Shown: piece after piece, positions 39,370 to 62,429 of the stretch
Numbering within the stretch: the stretch's first letter is position 1
How the letters are laid out: each line of letters starts with the position of its first letter
From: Nectonema munidae
Lineage: Eukaryota > Nematomorpha > Nectonematoida > Nectonematidae
Length of the DNA stretch: 64,000 nt
Reading direction: 5' to 3'
NCBI GenBank assembly: GCA_030549495.1
Contig: JAUIRK010000420.1
Coordinates: 188,501 to 252,500, forward strand
Notes under the pieces: generated by a model
Databases searched by the model: none
Told to the model about the DNA's origin: nothing
Seen by the model: the letters and a program-made list of their open reading frames with translations, nothing else
Program-made: the position numbers and the translations under genes

Positions 39370-40030
39370 TAATTCAATTCATTTATTGTTAATAGATTAT
39401 GGTATTACAAGTAATTACATCAAGCTTAGTGTAGTGACACTGTAAATAAAATAGTTGATACTAACTTAGCATAATATTCTAAGAAGGTTATGAACAGGAT
39501 ATAAGGAAGGGAAAAAACAAGGCGTTATTTATCTTCTTTTAATTGGTTGACTAAGTGAGAATATAGAGTTTATTTGAAGCAAGTGAGTGAAGAAATCATT
39601 CTTATCGATTTAGGAAGTTTGTTGAATGTGATAGAAGCAAATGAAGTGTGTCTTTTTTTGAGTGTGAGATTTTTTGTTCTGGTTGGTGGGATGTTGTTGA
39701 ATTTGTTTTTTGATAGTGTTTTGTTAGGGTTTATGTGGAAGTCTTTAAACACAGTTACTAAAAATTTATACTTTAGGAGGGAGTTTCCTGGTAGCATCTT
39801 ACTTTAGGAAAAGTGTAGGCGTATATAGGATAAAAATGTTTTTTCAGGTAGTTTGATATTTTTTTATAAGAGAAGTGTTTGTAGGAGTACTTGTGCTTAA
39901 AAAGAAATTTTTTAGAATATTGTACTTTGTTAGAACATAAAGCAACATCCACCATTTTAAAAACACTAAGCTTGATGTAATTACTTGTAATACCATCATC
40001 TATTAACAATAAATAAATTGAATTGAATTG
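39370..40030 (-). mobile_element. Antisense LINE 3' end bounded by a 48-bp inverted repeat
   Basis: A minus-strand frame (39797-39570) reads RHTSFASITFNKLPKSIRMI, the usual last block of a Jockey-like LINE ORF2. A second frame (40009-39773) lies upstream. The sequence 39385-39432 and the reverse complement of 39963-40010 are identical over 48 bases except one. Both are followed outward by AATAAAT and (AATTG)-type tails, which are typical LINE 3' ends. The simplest reading is two copies of one LINE family's 3' end in opposite orientation, the right-hand one very short. Confidence 0.65.
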
Positions 40031-40562
40031 AATTCAAATTGCGTACAAATTAATAATACCCATTATTGCGTTCCATTTTAATGTTTAATGAGTCATAGAT
40101 TTGTAGAAATACTTATTATTTATTTATATTTTTTAAACAGTGCTGTTTGAGCCTCAATTTAGGGTTAGGGTCTACCTCCCACCTTAAAAGGGTTGGCTAC
40201 CTCCAACCAACCAAACTGTGCTGTCTTAAATTTCAAATAAGAATAATAATAAGTATAATCTGTTATGATGCACCAAAGTTTGTTTTCATCTATATTTTCC
40301 ACTTTTAAAACTCTGCAAAACTATAAACAAAGGAATTTTTGAACTGAATTTGAATGCAATATTGTGTTATAATTTATCAACAGAACTCCAACAACCTGGC
40401 TCGAAGAGCAAGATTCAACTTCAATCACATGTAATAATATAATTTTTTTACCTAAAATTTATTGGGCGATATCTATTAATTACGAATTAAATTTTATATT
40501 TTTTAAAAATAATTTTAATTTATTATTTAAGTTTATTTCAAAAATGTTTTCTTTCTTCAAAT

Positions 40563-41228
40563 ATGCTTATTTTATCCTACGCTTTCTTTTCTAATCTATT
40601 TTTATCTTATTTTGCAAATGAGTGCATAATATGTCGTAGATCTACAGAATTGGTTAAAGATTTCTTTTTTGAAACTAAGAATGATAACTATGGGGGTGGT
40701 AATACAGCATGGGAGGAAAAGAAATTAGTTCCCTTTCACAAAAGTCAGACTCATTTAACAATTATTTTGGAGAAAGTTTTCTCAGCATTGGATAAAGAGA
40801 AGTTGTCCACCAGTTTTTTAGAAGATAATGAAAATGTTCTAGAAGATTTATGGATGGAGAATAAATTTAATATTTCTCATCTGTTTGATATTCTATGTGT
40901 TAAAAAAGTTGGTGTTTGTTGTCCAAAAAACACTTTTGGGCCCAACTGTGATCTTTGTCCTGTTTGTCTCAATGAAGGAAAATGTTCTGGTGAAGGATTT
41001 AGAACTGGAAATGGAAAATGTATCTGTAAAAATAATTTTAGTGGAGATTTATGTGGAGTATGCAAAGCTGGATTCTTTTTGTTCCATAATATAACTAGTA
41101 CTACTTGTGTTGCTTGTCCAGAAGGCTGCCTTTATTGTGATAATATCAAAAAATGCACACAATGCCGCAAAAATTATTCGTACAATCCTCAAAGCAAGAT
41201 TTGTGTCAGATCTGTTGATGAACTCTGA
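40563..41228 (+). CDS. CRELD2-like protein, short intronless form
   Basis: CRELD proteins are ER cysteine-rich EGF proteins; CRELD2 helps folding and the ER stress response. This 221-residue frame starts with a hydrophobic signal-like segment (residues 1-18). A canopy-type domain follows, with CIIC (21-24) and the family signature GGGNTAWEE (44-52), then a CCP turn (119-121) with FGPNCDLCPVC, an EGF-like segment (GKCICKNNFSGDLCGVC) and one furin-like repeat (CVACPEGCLYC). Typical CRELDs are about 350-420 residues and continue into calcium-binding EGF domains; this one stops where they begin. Two canopy cysteines present in human CRELD2 are Phe73 and Leu81 here. It ends in VDEL, a KDEL-like tetrapeptide. 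It may be a diverged paralogue or a retrocopy; the frame is fully open. Confidence 0.8.
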   Translation: MLILSYAFFSNLFLSYFANECIICRRSTELVKDFFFETKNDNYGGGNTAWEEKKLVPFHKSQTHLTIILEKVFSALDKEKLSTSFLEDNENVLEDLWMENKFNISHLFDILCVKKVGVCCPKNTFGPNCDLCPVCLNEGKCSGEGFRTGNGKCICKNNFSGDLCGVCKAGFFLFHNITSTTCVACPEGCLYCDNIKKCTQCRKNYSYNPQSKICVRSVDEL

Positions 41229-41454
41229 AGATCTCAATGTTTTTAATGAACCCTATAGATGCCAAAGTTTTTGATAAATCTCTTATGTACTCTTTCATTA
41301 TAATTTTATGATTATACCTCACATTATTTTAAAAATATGAATAAGTTATATATTAAAATTAGTTTTAAATTTTTATGGACGATTTATATGCATCATATGT
41401 GAAGATAAATCTGTTTTGATGAACTTTAAAATTTACATTCCCAATGGTGATTTA

Positions 41455-41465
41455 ATTAATAAACA
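41455..41465 (+). terminator. Possible polyadenylation signal for the CRELD2-like gene
   Basis: TTAATTAATAAAC contains AATAAA about 230 bases after the stop codon, the first clear such signal downstream. In DNA this AT-rich it may be chance. Confidence 0.35.
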
Positions 41466-42319
41466 AATTGTTTCACTTTTTTCTTTAAGCAATTTCTTAT
41501 TTTTACAATTTTTCTTTAAAATTTGTCATTTTTATCTATTGTACTAGATCTTTTTTTAATTACACATTTCTAACCTCGGAGCTTGTATGTGAGTTTCGAG
41601 TTGAATGTGATGCATATAATTTTTGCGTGTGTGTTAGTTTCTATGATAGTATTGTTGATTTTTCTCTTTAGTTTTGTGTTGTGTTCATAATTATATTGGG
41701 TAAAGAGTGTTGCTTGTGACTTTGTGTGGTTCAGTTTGAGTTTATTATCGATGAGCCATTTGTGTATATTGTCAATGCATGTTTGTGCGTTGAGTGGCCT
41801 TTGTGATGCTTTGGTTGGTGGATGTAATGATGTCATCTACATAAGTAAAAAGGTTGACTTCGTTGGAGTATGCATTTCGCTCATGTAGATGTTGAATAAT
41901 AGAGGGGAGAGGGAGCTCCCTTGGTTCGTGCGTGAGACGGTGGCGCTATATTTTTTATAAGGGTTTCTAGATATTTGGCATGTTGAGTGTGTGTAAGAGA
42001 AGATGGATATCGAGTGTGCCAAAGACGTTGCTCAGATCCAGTGTTGTTGTGATGAGGCGGTGGAAGGGTTTCTTTTGGTTGAAACCTTAGGCAATGATGA
42101 TGTGAATAGATTGAAGGGCGTTGTAGTAGAATGCGTTTTCTTGAATTCATGATGATGTGCGGTGTTAGGTATGTAAGGTCCTATGTTGCGCAGAATGATT
42201 TTTTCGCTATAGGTGATAAGAGAGAAATTGGTCTGTAGGAAGAGCTGAGATTTTTGTTTTTGTGTAGTACCCTATTAGTGCTGGGGGGGGGGGGGGCGTA
42301 AAGTTACATATATATTTCA

Positions 42320-43480
42320 ACGATGGTGAATTCAGTGGTGATGTCCATTTTTTATCAAAATCAATCAAACCTGTCAAAAAATTGATTTATATTTGACAGC
42401 TCATCTCAAAAAGGAACTTTTCATTTAAATAATTATATAAAGTTTTTTACGCATGTATACCCATTTTCAAATATGCTGAATTCAGTGGTGATATTCATTT
42501 TTTATGAAAATCAATCAAACCTGTCAAAAAATTGATCTAAATGTGACAGCTCATCTCAAAAAGGAACTGTTTATCTAAATAAGTATATAAAGTTTTTTAC
42601 ACATATATACCCATTTTCAAATATGCTGAATTCAGTGGTGATATTCATTTTTTATGAAAATCAATCAAACCTGTCAAAAAATTGATCTAAATGTGACATC
42701 TCAAAAAGGAACTTTTTATCTAAATAAGTATATAAAGTTTTTTACACAGGTATACCCATTTTCAAATATGCTGAATTCATTTTTTTTTATGAAAATCAAC
42801 CAAATCTCAAAAAATTGATCTAAATGTGACAGCTCATCTCAAAAAGGAACTTTTTATCTAAATAAGTATATAAAGTTTTTTACACATGTATACCCATTTT
42901 CAAATATGCTGAATTCAGTGGTGATATTCATTTTTTATGAAAATCATTCAAACCTGTCAAAAAATTGATTTACATATGACAACTCATCTCAAAAAAGAAA
43001 CTTTTTATCTAAATAATTATATAATGTTTTTTACACATATACACCCATTTTCAAGCATGCTGAATTCAGCGGTGATATTCATTTTTTTTATAAAAAGCAA
43101 TTAAAGTTATCAAAGCATTGATTTATATATGGCAGCTCATCTTAAAAAGAAACTTTTTATTTAAGTAATAATATAAAGTCTTTTACACATATATACCCAT
43201 TTTTAAGCATGCGTAATTCAGTGGTGATTTTACACACATATACCCATTTTCAAGTAGGCTGTGTTTACTGGTTATATTCCTTTTTTATATAAATATTAGT
43301 CAAACCTGACAAAATAATTTAAATATGACAGCCCATGTCAAAATTAAAATTTTTATTCTTTTAAAGTTTTTTTTATACATTTCAAGTATGCAGAATTTAA
43401 TGGTGATGTTCATTTTTTATGAAATCAATAAAACCTGTCAAAAAATCGATTAAACCTGTAAATCAATGTCAAATATATAA
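42320..43480. repeat. Tandem array 1, ~150-bp monomer, about 7-8 copies
   Basis: The phrase TGCTGAATTCAGTGGTGAT recurs at 42474, 42624, 42769 (shortened), 42907, 43058 and, changed, at about 43209. Spacing is 138-151 bases. Each unit also has AATCAATCAAACCTGTCA, CAAAAAATTGAT, GCTCATCTCAAAAAG, TATATAAAGTTTTTTACAC and ATACCCATTTTCAA. The central copies are the most alike and the right-hand ones the most diverged, as in an array homogenised from the middle. Confidence 0.9.
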
Positions 43481-43484
43481 ACTT

Positions 43485-44055
43485 TAGGTGTTTAATTCAC
43501 TCAAAATATTTCATTCTACAGTAACTTATGTAACTCGATAGGACCTCCATCTTTTTGGCTACAAATTCGTTATCGGTTCGTAGTCTCTACGTCATATTAT
43601 AATTTACATTATGTAATTTTGGTATTCATTCTATGATGATCCTTTCTTGGTAGCTCTTTTTTCATTAGAAATTTATATTCTTTAATGTGTGTTCGAAAAT
43701 TTTTTTATAAGGATAAAATTACTTTTTTCCTCTCAGGCCTGAATATTTGTCAACCAATCTCATTTCAAAGGTTTTTTTCTGATGAATTATTCGTGATGTT
43801 GATTGTTCAATTACAAAACGTTGTCAACGTTCTTCATCTAAAAAATTATCTATTTGACACAAAAGGAAAAAGATGGACAAATTCAATTTAAATTAAAAAT
43901 ATCTTGATAGTGACTAAATTCTCACATATTGGCATCTGTGCCATTTTTGATAAATCTGACCTATTCTAAATTTTCAGATTTCCTACCCATCTTAGCTAAA
44001 TGTTAACTGTAATCCTAGATGATAAGCTATAGATTTAAATATTTTTCATTTGTAA
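43485..44055. other. Unique spacer between the two arrays
   Basis: No tandem units here. A 68-residue plus frame at 43685-43891 has no recognisable domain and may be chance. Confidence 0.4.
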
Positions 44056-44059
44056 AAGA

Positions 44060-45420
44060 GGAACTTCTTTTTCAGTCAAAATATTTTTGAAGACAGTATC
44101 TAGAAGTAAACCGCAAATCTTTTTCAAGCTTTCAGATATTTTAAAACCATAAATTATATGAGTTGTTTAAAACCTGAGTCCAAAAATGAAACCAGCATCT
44201 TCCATTTGGCATATAAACAGATATTTTATTTAAATTTCAAAAATATTTCTGTAGACATTAGACGTAAATCGAAAATTTGATTGACACTTTCAGACATTTA
44301 AAACCTCTAAATGCAAAAAATGATTTCAGAAATAAAAATTATCATGGTCGAATTGGTATAATAACATATATTTCATGTAAAATTAGAGAGAATATTTTGG
44401 GATATAGTTTTCAAACATAAACCGCAAATTTGATTGACACTAGCAGTAAAACCTCTAAATGCGAAAACTGTGTTCAGAAATGAAATCATCATGATATATT
44501 TGCTATAAAAACAAATTTTAGAACTAAACGCAAATTTAATTGATACTTATATGTATTTTCAAATTCAAACTGCAAAAATTGAGTCCATAAATGAAACTAG
44601 CATGGTTGATTTGGTATAAAAACATATATTTAATTGTAAAATTTGAATGTTTTTGGAGACAATTTTTAAAAGTAAACCGCAAATTTGATTAACACTTATA
44701 GGTATTTTCACATCCTAAATGTAAAAAATGAGTTCAGAAATGAAAACAGCATGATTGATTTGGTATAAAAACATATATTTCAAGAGAATATTTTTGGAGA
44801 CAATTTTCAGAAGTAAACCGCAAATTTGATTAATACTTATAAGTATTTTCAAATCCTAAATGTAACAAATGAGTTCAAAAATGAAAACAGCATGATCGAT
44901 TTGGTATAAAAACAAATATTTCATGTAAAATTGAGAGAATATTTTTGGAGATAGCTTTTAGAAGTAAACCGCAAATTTTGACTGATATTTTAAAACCTCT
45001 AAATGTGAAAAATGAGTTCAGAAATGAAAACAGCATGGTTGATTTGGTATAAAACATATATTTCATTGTAAAATTTGAATGAATATTTTTGGACAATTTT
45101 TAGAAGTAAACCGCAAATTTGATTGACACTTATAGGTATTTCCAGATCCTAAACGTAAAAAATTAGTCCAGAAATGAAACCAGCATGGCCGATTTATTGT
45201 AACACATATATTTTATGTAAAATTTGAAGGAATGTTTTTGGAGACAATTTTCATAAGTAAACCGCAAATTTGATCAATGCTTATAGGTATTTTCAAATCC
45301 TAAATGTAAAAAATGAGTCCAGAAATGAAAACAGCATGACCGATTTAGTATAAAAACATATATTTTATGTAAAATTTGAAGGTATATTTTATTAGATATA
45401 TTTTTGATCAATCAAAATTT
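44060..45420. repeat. Tandem array 2, ~145-bp monomer, about 9 copies
   Basis: AAGTAAACCGCAAATTTGAT or a variant recurs near 44107, 44265 (changed), 44419, 44534 (changed), 44673, 44814, 44964, 45106 and 45257. Most spacings are 140-155 bases. Units share CTTATAGGTATTTTCA, AATGAGTTCAGAAATGAAA, CAGCATGATYGATTTGG, TATAAAAACATATATTT and GAATATTTTTGGAGACAATTTT. It has no clear similarity to array 1. A lone inverted monomer lies at 31470-31605. Confidence 0.9.
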
Positions 45421-46981
45421 TGATTGACATTTTCTAAAAAGTAGCCATGATTATTGAAAAAATTAAATATATAAAGTATTATGCGTTCCAAACTGTATAT
45501 AATTATAAATTTTCAGGGTATTATATAATATAGATCCTAAGTTATAAGGTTAAGTACAGATAATGTCAAAATTTTGCTGAAAAATTAAAATTTTTGATTT
45601 TGATTGACAGTTTTGGATATGAAGGGGTGGTCATTCGACTACCATGAAAATGGTTTCAAAAGATGCAGCTAGCGATTTTAGGAAAAGTCACAAAATTTGA
45701 AGGGATAAGATTCACCCAATTTTCTACAATTAATTTTTTAACGCCCCCTCCCCCAGCTCTAATAAGGTTAAGGGATGGATGGGTAGTATAAGAGATGTTT
45801 TCCATGTATGTGGAATTGTATTGTTTAGAGCTGTGTTGAAAATGGGTGTAAGGAGATTAATAGGTTTTGGTCCGGGATGTTTTTTGTGTGTTAGCAATTT
45901 GAATACGGTCCTAATAATATGCTTTGGTTGATGTGGATTGCTTGTGTGTTTATTCTCGTATGTGTGACTTTGGGGAGTTTTTGTAGTTTTTTATGATTTT
46001 GTGTCATTTGTTTGTAGCTATGTCTATGTCTTTCATTTTGATTGTGTTATTTATTAAATGAAATAGTTCTATTTGTGTCTGTGTAGGTTTTCTTGTTTTG
46101 GGGGTTTTGATGATGTTCCAGTATGTGTGTATGTTGGGTTTGCTTTGACCAGTTTTTGTTAATGTATTCTTTGCAGAGTGAGAGTTTTAGCGTTTTGATT
46201 AGGATTGAAATTTATTGGTTGAGTGTGGGAATATCATGGATTGTGTTTTCTGATTTCGTTTATGAGTGATCTCATTTTTTGTGGTAACGTTTGATGATCG
46301 CTGTGTGCATTGATGTTTCCTTTAGGAATGAAGAGTTTGCCTGCATGCAATATGATGTCTGTGAGAGTTTTGTGTTTAACTTATTTGTTGGAATTATGGT
46401 GTTAATTATTATAGAATGTGATTGTGTATGAGATTTTGGATATTTTTGCCTCTGTTGTCTGAAAACGGTTCTGTTGAATGTGCATTGATGTCGCCGGTTA
46501 GAATAACGTTTTTGCGGTTATAGAAGTGTGAAGAGTGTAGTTATGTGGTCATTATCTGAATCGATTTGATGTTCAGATGTGAGTTGTGTGTACTTCGTGC
46601 ATGTATGTTATTAAGCCGCTACCTGTTGAATTGATGTTTCGGTCGGTTCTGATGTGTGTGGAATGTGAAATGCGAGGACTGCGTTAACTTGTTTGGTGAG
46701 AAGTGTTAGCTCCGTGATTTTGTTGATATGCAGTTCCTTGATGTTTATTTGCAATATTTTGAATATACTTGAATTCCTTGTTTCTGTGTGGTGTGAGTTA
46801 TAAACAAAAACTTTGAGAACGCTTTCCCGTTGTCACAAAAAATCAAATAAATATTATTACATTCTCATAGTACTTAATTTTGTTAAAAAATGATCCTGAT
46901 GTACCTAAGTTTGACACTCATCTGTCAGCTTTGATTGCGAGTGGGAATGCAGGATAAGGAAGTGCTGAACTCTAACTAAAA

Positions 46982-46987
46982 TTTATT
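46982..46987 (-). terminator. Polyadenylation signal of the coiled-coil gene
   Basis: TTTATT on the plus strand gives AATAAA on the minus strand about 226 bases past the stop codon at 47213, a normal distance for a 3' UTR. Confidence 0.5.
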
Positions 46988-47212
46988 GTATTAAAAGAAA
47001 CTTTTCATTTCAAAGATGCAGTGGATAAAAGAAGGTTGTTAAAGGATAAAGGGAAACGCCTTCTTTAGTTTTGTTGCAAAACTTTAAAGTAGGGAATATA
47101 AAACGGAAGACGCTTCACACTGAATAAAATGGATAAAAGTGTTAAAATAGGGACGACCTACGAAGTAAATCGATGCTTGAGGGAAGGAATGCTTTTTTTC
47201 ATGAGATCAACG

Positions 47213-59585
<12,373 letters not shown>

Positions 59586-60302
59586 CTTAAAACGAAAATA
59601 TATTGATGCATGCAGGCTAGGGTGAGGCTGGAGCCCCTTAAAATTTGTATTTTAATTTACACTTCTACCTTTTTGCTATGGTGGGGGCTTTTTGAAAAGA
59701 ATAAGTGTGCTGCCTTAAATAAAATTCTGAGGTTAATTAGGTGTAGCAATAAACAATCTAAAATTCATCTATTTTTTAAAAAATGTCTATTTCAACATTT
59801 TTAGGTATTTATAGGTATGCACACCAGGAGCTCTGACAAATCTTTTTTTTTACTTGATGAAGCTGTAACATCTGAAAACAAGATCATCATAGGATGCCGA
59901 TTACCGACGACTAGACAAGTGTTGATGTCATTCTTAGCCTATAAAAAGGACCTCAGAGAAGATGATATGTCTAAACAATGTAAAGTTGTCAGAGAGGCAG
60001 CAAATAAAGTTGTCAAAGAAGTTTTGCGCCACTACCAAAGAGCAGAAATAAAAACTATACAAGATCACAAAATGGCTGAAAAGATTGAATCAAGACAAAA
60101 AACGTGAACAATGCCCAAAAGTTCTAAAGTTCAAAAAAGAACTAGAAAAAATGATGATTTTTTGGCCGCGGACAATAATGAAGGAACTAGAAACGAAAAA
60201 AAGTAGACCAAAGATTAAGAAAGAGAGGCTCTTGAAAGTGACATCAAGTTTTTGCAGAGTATGACATCAGATAGGGCAGCATCATAAACAACTGAAGATA
60301 AC

Positions 60303-60830
60303 GTGTACGAATCAATTATAGCATCCAGAGACAAGAGAATGCTTCCTACTGAGAAGCAAAAAGAATTGTACATGGCATCAGCAACTAGAACAGATAATGA
60401 ATTTAGTATGGTGGAGTCAACTGATGATTCAGATGTTAGTGACACAGATGTAGCCATCAATGAGTCCAAACGAAAACATCGGCAATTCAACACAGGCGTT
60501 GATGTTCACATACCACCTGATATTCTTAGGAACGATATTGTGCAGTCTACCGCCATTCGAGACAACATTAGCCCAACTGCCCTGTCAGCTCTTGTTCACT
60601 CACTGATAATGGCTTGCAATGATGGCCAAACTTCAGGCGTTTATCTGCACCACTCACAAACTTACAGATACCGCATAGAAGCTGGCAAAAACATTAGCGA
60701 CAAGGTACGCAAAGAATGGGTAGCACCACGTGTAAGTGCGCTTCAATGGGATAGTAAACTTATGAGCTCACTCCCTTCAAAATACACACATGTGGAAAGA
60801 CTACCTGTTTTACTCTCTGGAGAAAACTAG
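60303..60830 (+). CDS. hAT-like transposase, N-terminal and middle part
   Basis: 175 residues. An acidic N-terminal stretch (VESTDDSDVSDTDV) is followed by a more conserved region with IPPDILRNDIVQSTAIRDN and ending WDSKLM, then a YTHVERLPVLLSG motif. From memory, that motif (V-RLPVLVSG) opens the catalytic part in this arthropod and cnidarian transposon family. The next frame reads ATGMGELIADATYDLLISW and VFDTTVQTQAG, giving the FDTT that holds the presumed catalytic Asp. The protein then shifts frame. Confidence 0.6.
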   Translation: MYESIIASRDKRMLPTEKQKELYMASATRTDNEFSMVESTDDSDVSDTDVAINESKRKHRQFNTGVDVHIPPDILRNDIVQSTAIRDNISPTALSALVHSLIMACNDGQTSGVYLHHSQTYRYRIEAGKNISDKVRKEWVAPRVSALQWDSKLMSSLPSKYTHVERLPVLLSGEN

Positions 60831-61207
60831 GAGAAAAGCAGGAGTCCCTGCTCTGCCAACGAAATCTGCAACTGGTATGGGAGAACTCATAGCTGATGCA
60901 ACGTATGATTTGCTTATAAGCTGGGACTGCAAATATAGTGTTTGTGCTATGGTCTTTGACACCACGGTTCAAACACAGGCAGGCTGACAGCAGGTTGCAT
61001 CCGTGTACAACTTAAGCTAGATAGAGGGTTGTTGTGGTTGGCTTGTCGGCACCACGTTGGTGAAATCATACTGACTCATGTTTGGGAAGCTCTTAAAATA
61101 AAAGCGTTAAACGGGCCAGACATCAATCTGTTTGTTCGTTTCAGAAAAAAATTTAATACCTGAACTCGACGCAACTTACCTTTCCAGACTTTCCCGAAGC
61201 AGTTTCC

Positions 61208-62146
61208 GTGGTAGCAGGAATCACCTCAATGCTCTCTAGACAAGGCGACACCTGTTATCGGGGAGACTATAAAGAGATGCGGATTTTAGCACTTGTTTTG
61301 TTAACCAAGAATGCAGATGGCTTGAGGATACCTACGCTAGAGTCACTTCACCGTGCTCGATGGATGGCTAAATTGTTGTATTCAATGAAAATGTTACTAC
61401 TTCCTGAACAGATTCTGCAAAAGCTACCAAAGCACGCTGTGTTTACTACACATCAACTTTCAAAGCTTACAAGGTTTGTTCGATTTGTTCTACTTTTGTA
61501 CATTCCTTGGTGGATGAAGTGTCCACTCACAACAGATGCTCAAATCATTTATCTCCACTTTTTTAAAAAGCTTCAAACTTACGATGATACTCTTGTAGAA
61601 AAAACAGTAAGTAAAGCGTTTTCCAAACATCTGTGGTACCTAACTGAAGAATTTATTCCATTAGCTTTGTTTTCCAATCAATTAGAGGCTCAAGAAAAGT
61701 GCAAAATAGCTGATGTTCTTCTTGCTTGCAAAGATGACACTGGCGATATGACTTTCAAGAAGCGATCTGGTACAGGGCATGGAAAACCAATGTTCCCTAA
61801 AAAGATTGAAAAATCAACTTTACTGGAGCATCTCGTGGGAAGTGACAGTTGGGTTTTCTTCAAAACTCTCCAGATGGACACTGGATTTTTGCAGCTCTCT
61901 CCAGATCTTTGGCCTTTAGGCAAAAGATATCAAAATGCCAAATCAACCACTGAGAATCTAAGAGTCGTTAATGATAGTGCTGAGCGTGGGGTGAAACTTG
62001 GGAGTGATTTCCTCTCTGCTGCTAAGATAGAAAAACGCTGTCAAAACGTGCTACAGGTGGCAGAGAATGACAGAAAGCGTGTGCCAAATCAACGCAAACG
62101 ACATGCTGAACCTGAAAATAAAACCTGGTTTTTGGTGCATCTGTAG
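61208..62146 (+). CDS. hAT-like transposase, C-terminal part
   Basis: 312 residues with ATG start. Contains LHRARWMAKLLYSMKMLLL, KHLWYLTEEFIPLALF, and near the end RVVNDSAERGVKL followed by NVLQVAENDRKRVPNQRKRH. The VVND-AERGV-L block is a hallmark of this uncharacterised transposon family and probably holds the last catalytic Glu. The basic tail may be a nuclear signal. The final few residues diverge from the family as I remember it. It is paralogous to the fragment at 21746-22180. Confidence 0.65.
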   Translation: MVAGITSMLSRQGDTCYRGDYKEMRILALVLLTKNADGLRIPTLESLHRARWMAKLLYSMKMLLLPEQILQKLPKHAVFTTHQLSKLTRFVRFVLLLYIPWWMKCPLTTDAQIIYLHFFKKLQTYDDTLVEKTVSKAFSKHLWYLTEEFIPLALFSNQLEAQEKCKIADVLLACKDDTGDMTFKKRSGTGHGKPMFPKKIEKSTLLEHLVGSDSWVFFKTLQMDTGFLQLSPDLWPLGKRYQNAKSTTENLRVVNDSAERGVKLGSDFLSAAKIEKRCQNVLQVAENDRKRVPNQRKRHAEPENKTWFLVHL

Positions 62147-62429
62147 TGCAGACTATCAAATATCAATAAATGATTTTACTTTGTGTTCTAAATTTATGCA
62201 TCAGTCTCATAATTTGCTTGCTAATAATAAACATGTTATTCTTTCATTGTTATTGTTTACTTTATAATTGTATTATAAAATAATTGTATTATTTTGTTTA
62301 CATGTTATTGTTTTAATTTTTAAAATAACTTTTGTAATAAAAATAAATATTTTAATGAAGTAAAAAAAATGTTCATGCAAAAATAATATAGCATTATGTG
62401 ATATTCATCACACTGCTACACCTAAATGA

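Larger units (their letters stand above)
42275..45762. mobile_element. 3.49-kb TIR element built of two satellite arrays
   Basis: The ends are TTAGTGCTGGGGG at 42275, continuing as a 14-G run and GCGTAAAG, and the inverted match TTAACGCCCCCTCCCCCAGCTCTAA ending at 45762 (the last 13 bases are CCCCCAGCTCTAA). TA lies on each side (42273-42274 and 45763-45764), consistent with a TA target duplication of Tc1/mariner type. LINE F's reading continues on both sides. The interior has no coding frame of note. It holds one tandem array at 42320-43480, a unique spacer, a second unrelated array at 44060-45420, and a short unique right part. I infer a non-autonomous element that acquired or generated satellites; the superfamily is not proven. 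Confidence 0.75.
41560..46800 (-). mobile_element. LINE F: antisense Jockey-like LINE split by a TIR element
   Basis: Read on the minus strand from 46800. An endonuclease start (ELHINKITELTLLTKQVNAV) and a GDINAH-like block near 46480 are followed by an RT segment (HKKHPGPKPINLLTPIFNTA, then IPHTWKTSLILPI) reaching 45765. After the 3.49-kb insertion the RT resumes with HEFKKTHSTTTALQS-like sequence near 42130, NQGSSLSPLLFNIYMSEM near 41920, the catalytic YVDDII near 41840, and the thumb frame 41836-41570 (IHKWLIDNKLKLNHTKSQAT). Several frame changes show it is inactive. The junctions put the insertion inside the RT fingers region. Confidence 0.8.
59737..62425 (+). mobile_element. 2.69-kb hAT-like element with transposase frames
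   Basis: The ends are TTAGGTGTAGCA at 59737 and the exact inverse TGCTACACCTAA ending at 62425. An 8-bp target duplication is not visible. It encloses plus-strand frames of one transposase-like protein, at 59817-60107, 60303-60830 and 61208-62146, plus a linking segment near 60985-61160. That segment holds LLWLACRHHVGEIIL, a CxxH-type hAT motif. The terminal repeats and protein are related to the 1416-bp element at 20969-22384, whose TSD and ends are clearly hAT. The frames are interrupted about three times. It lies just upstream of the first exon seen of the coiled-coil gene, in the opposite direction. Confidence 0.75.
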
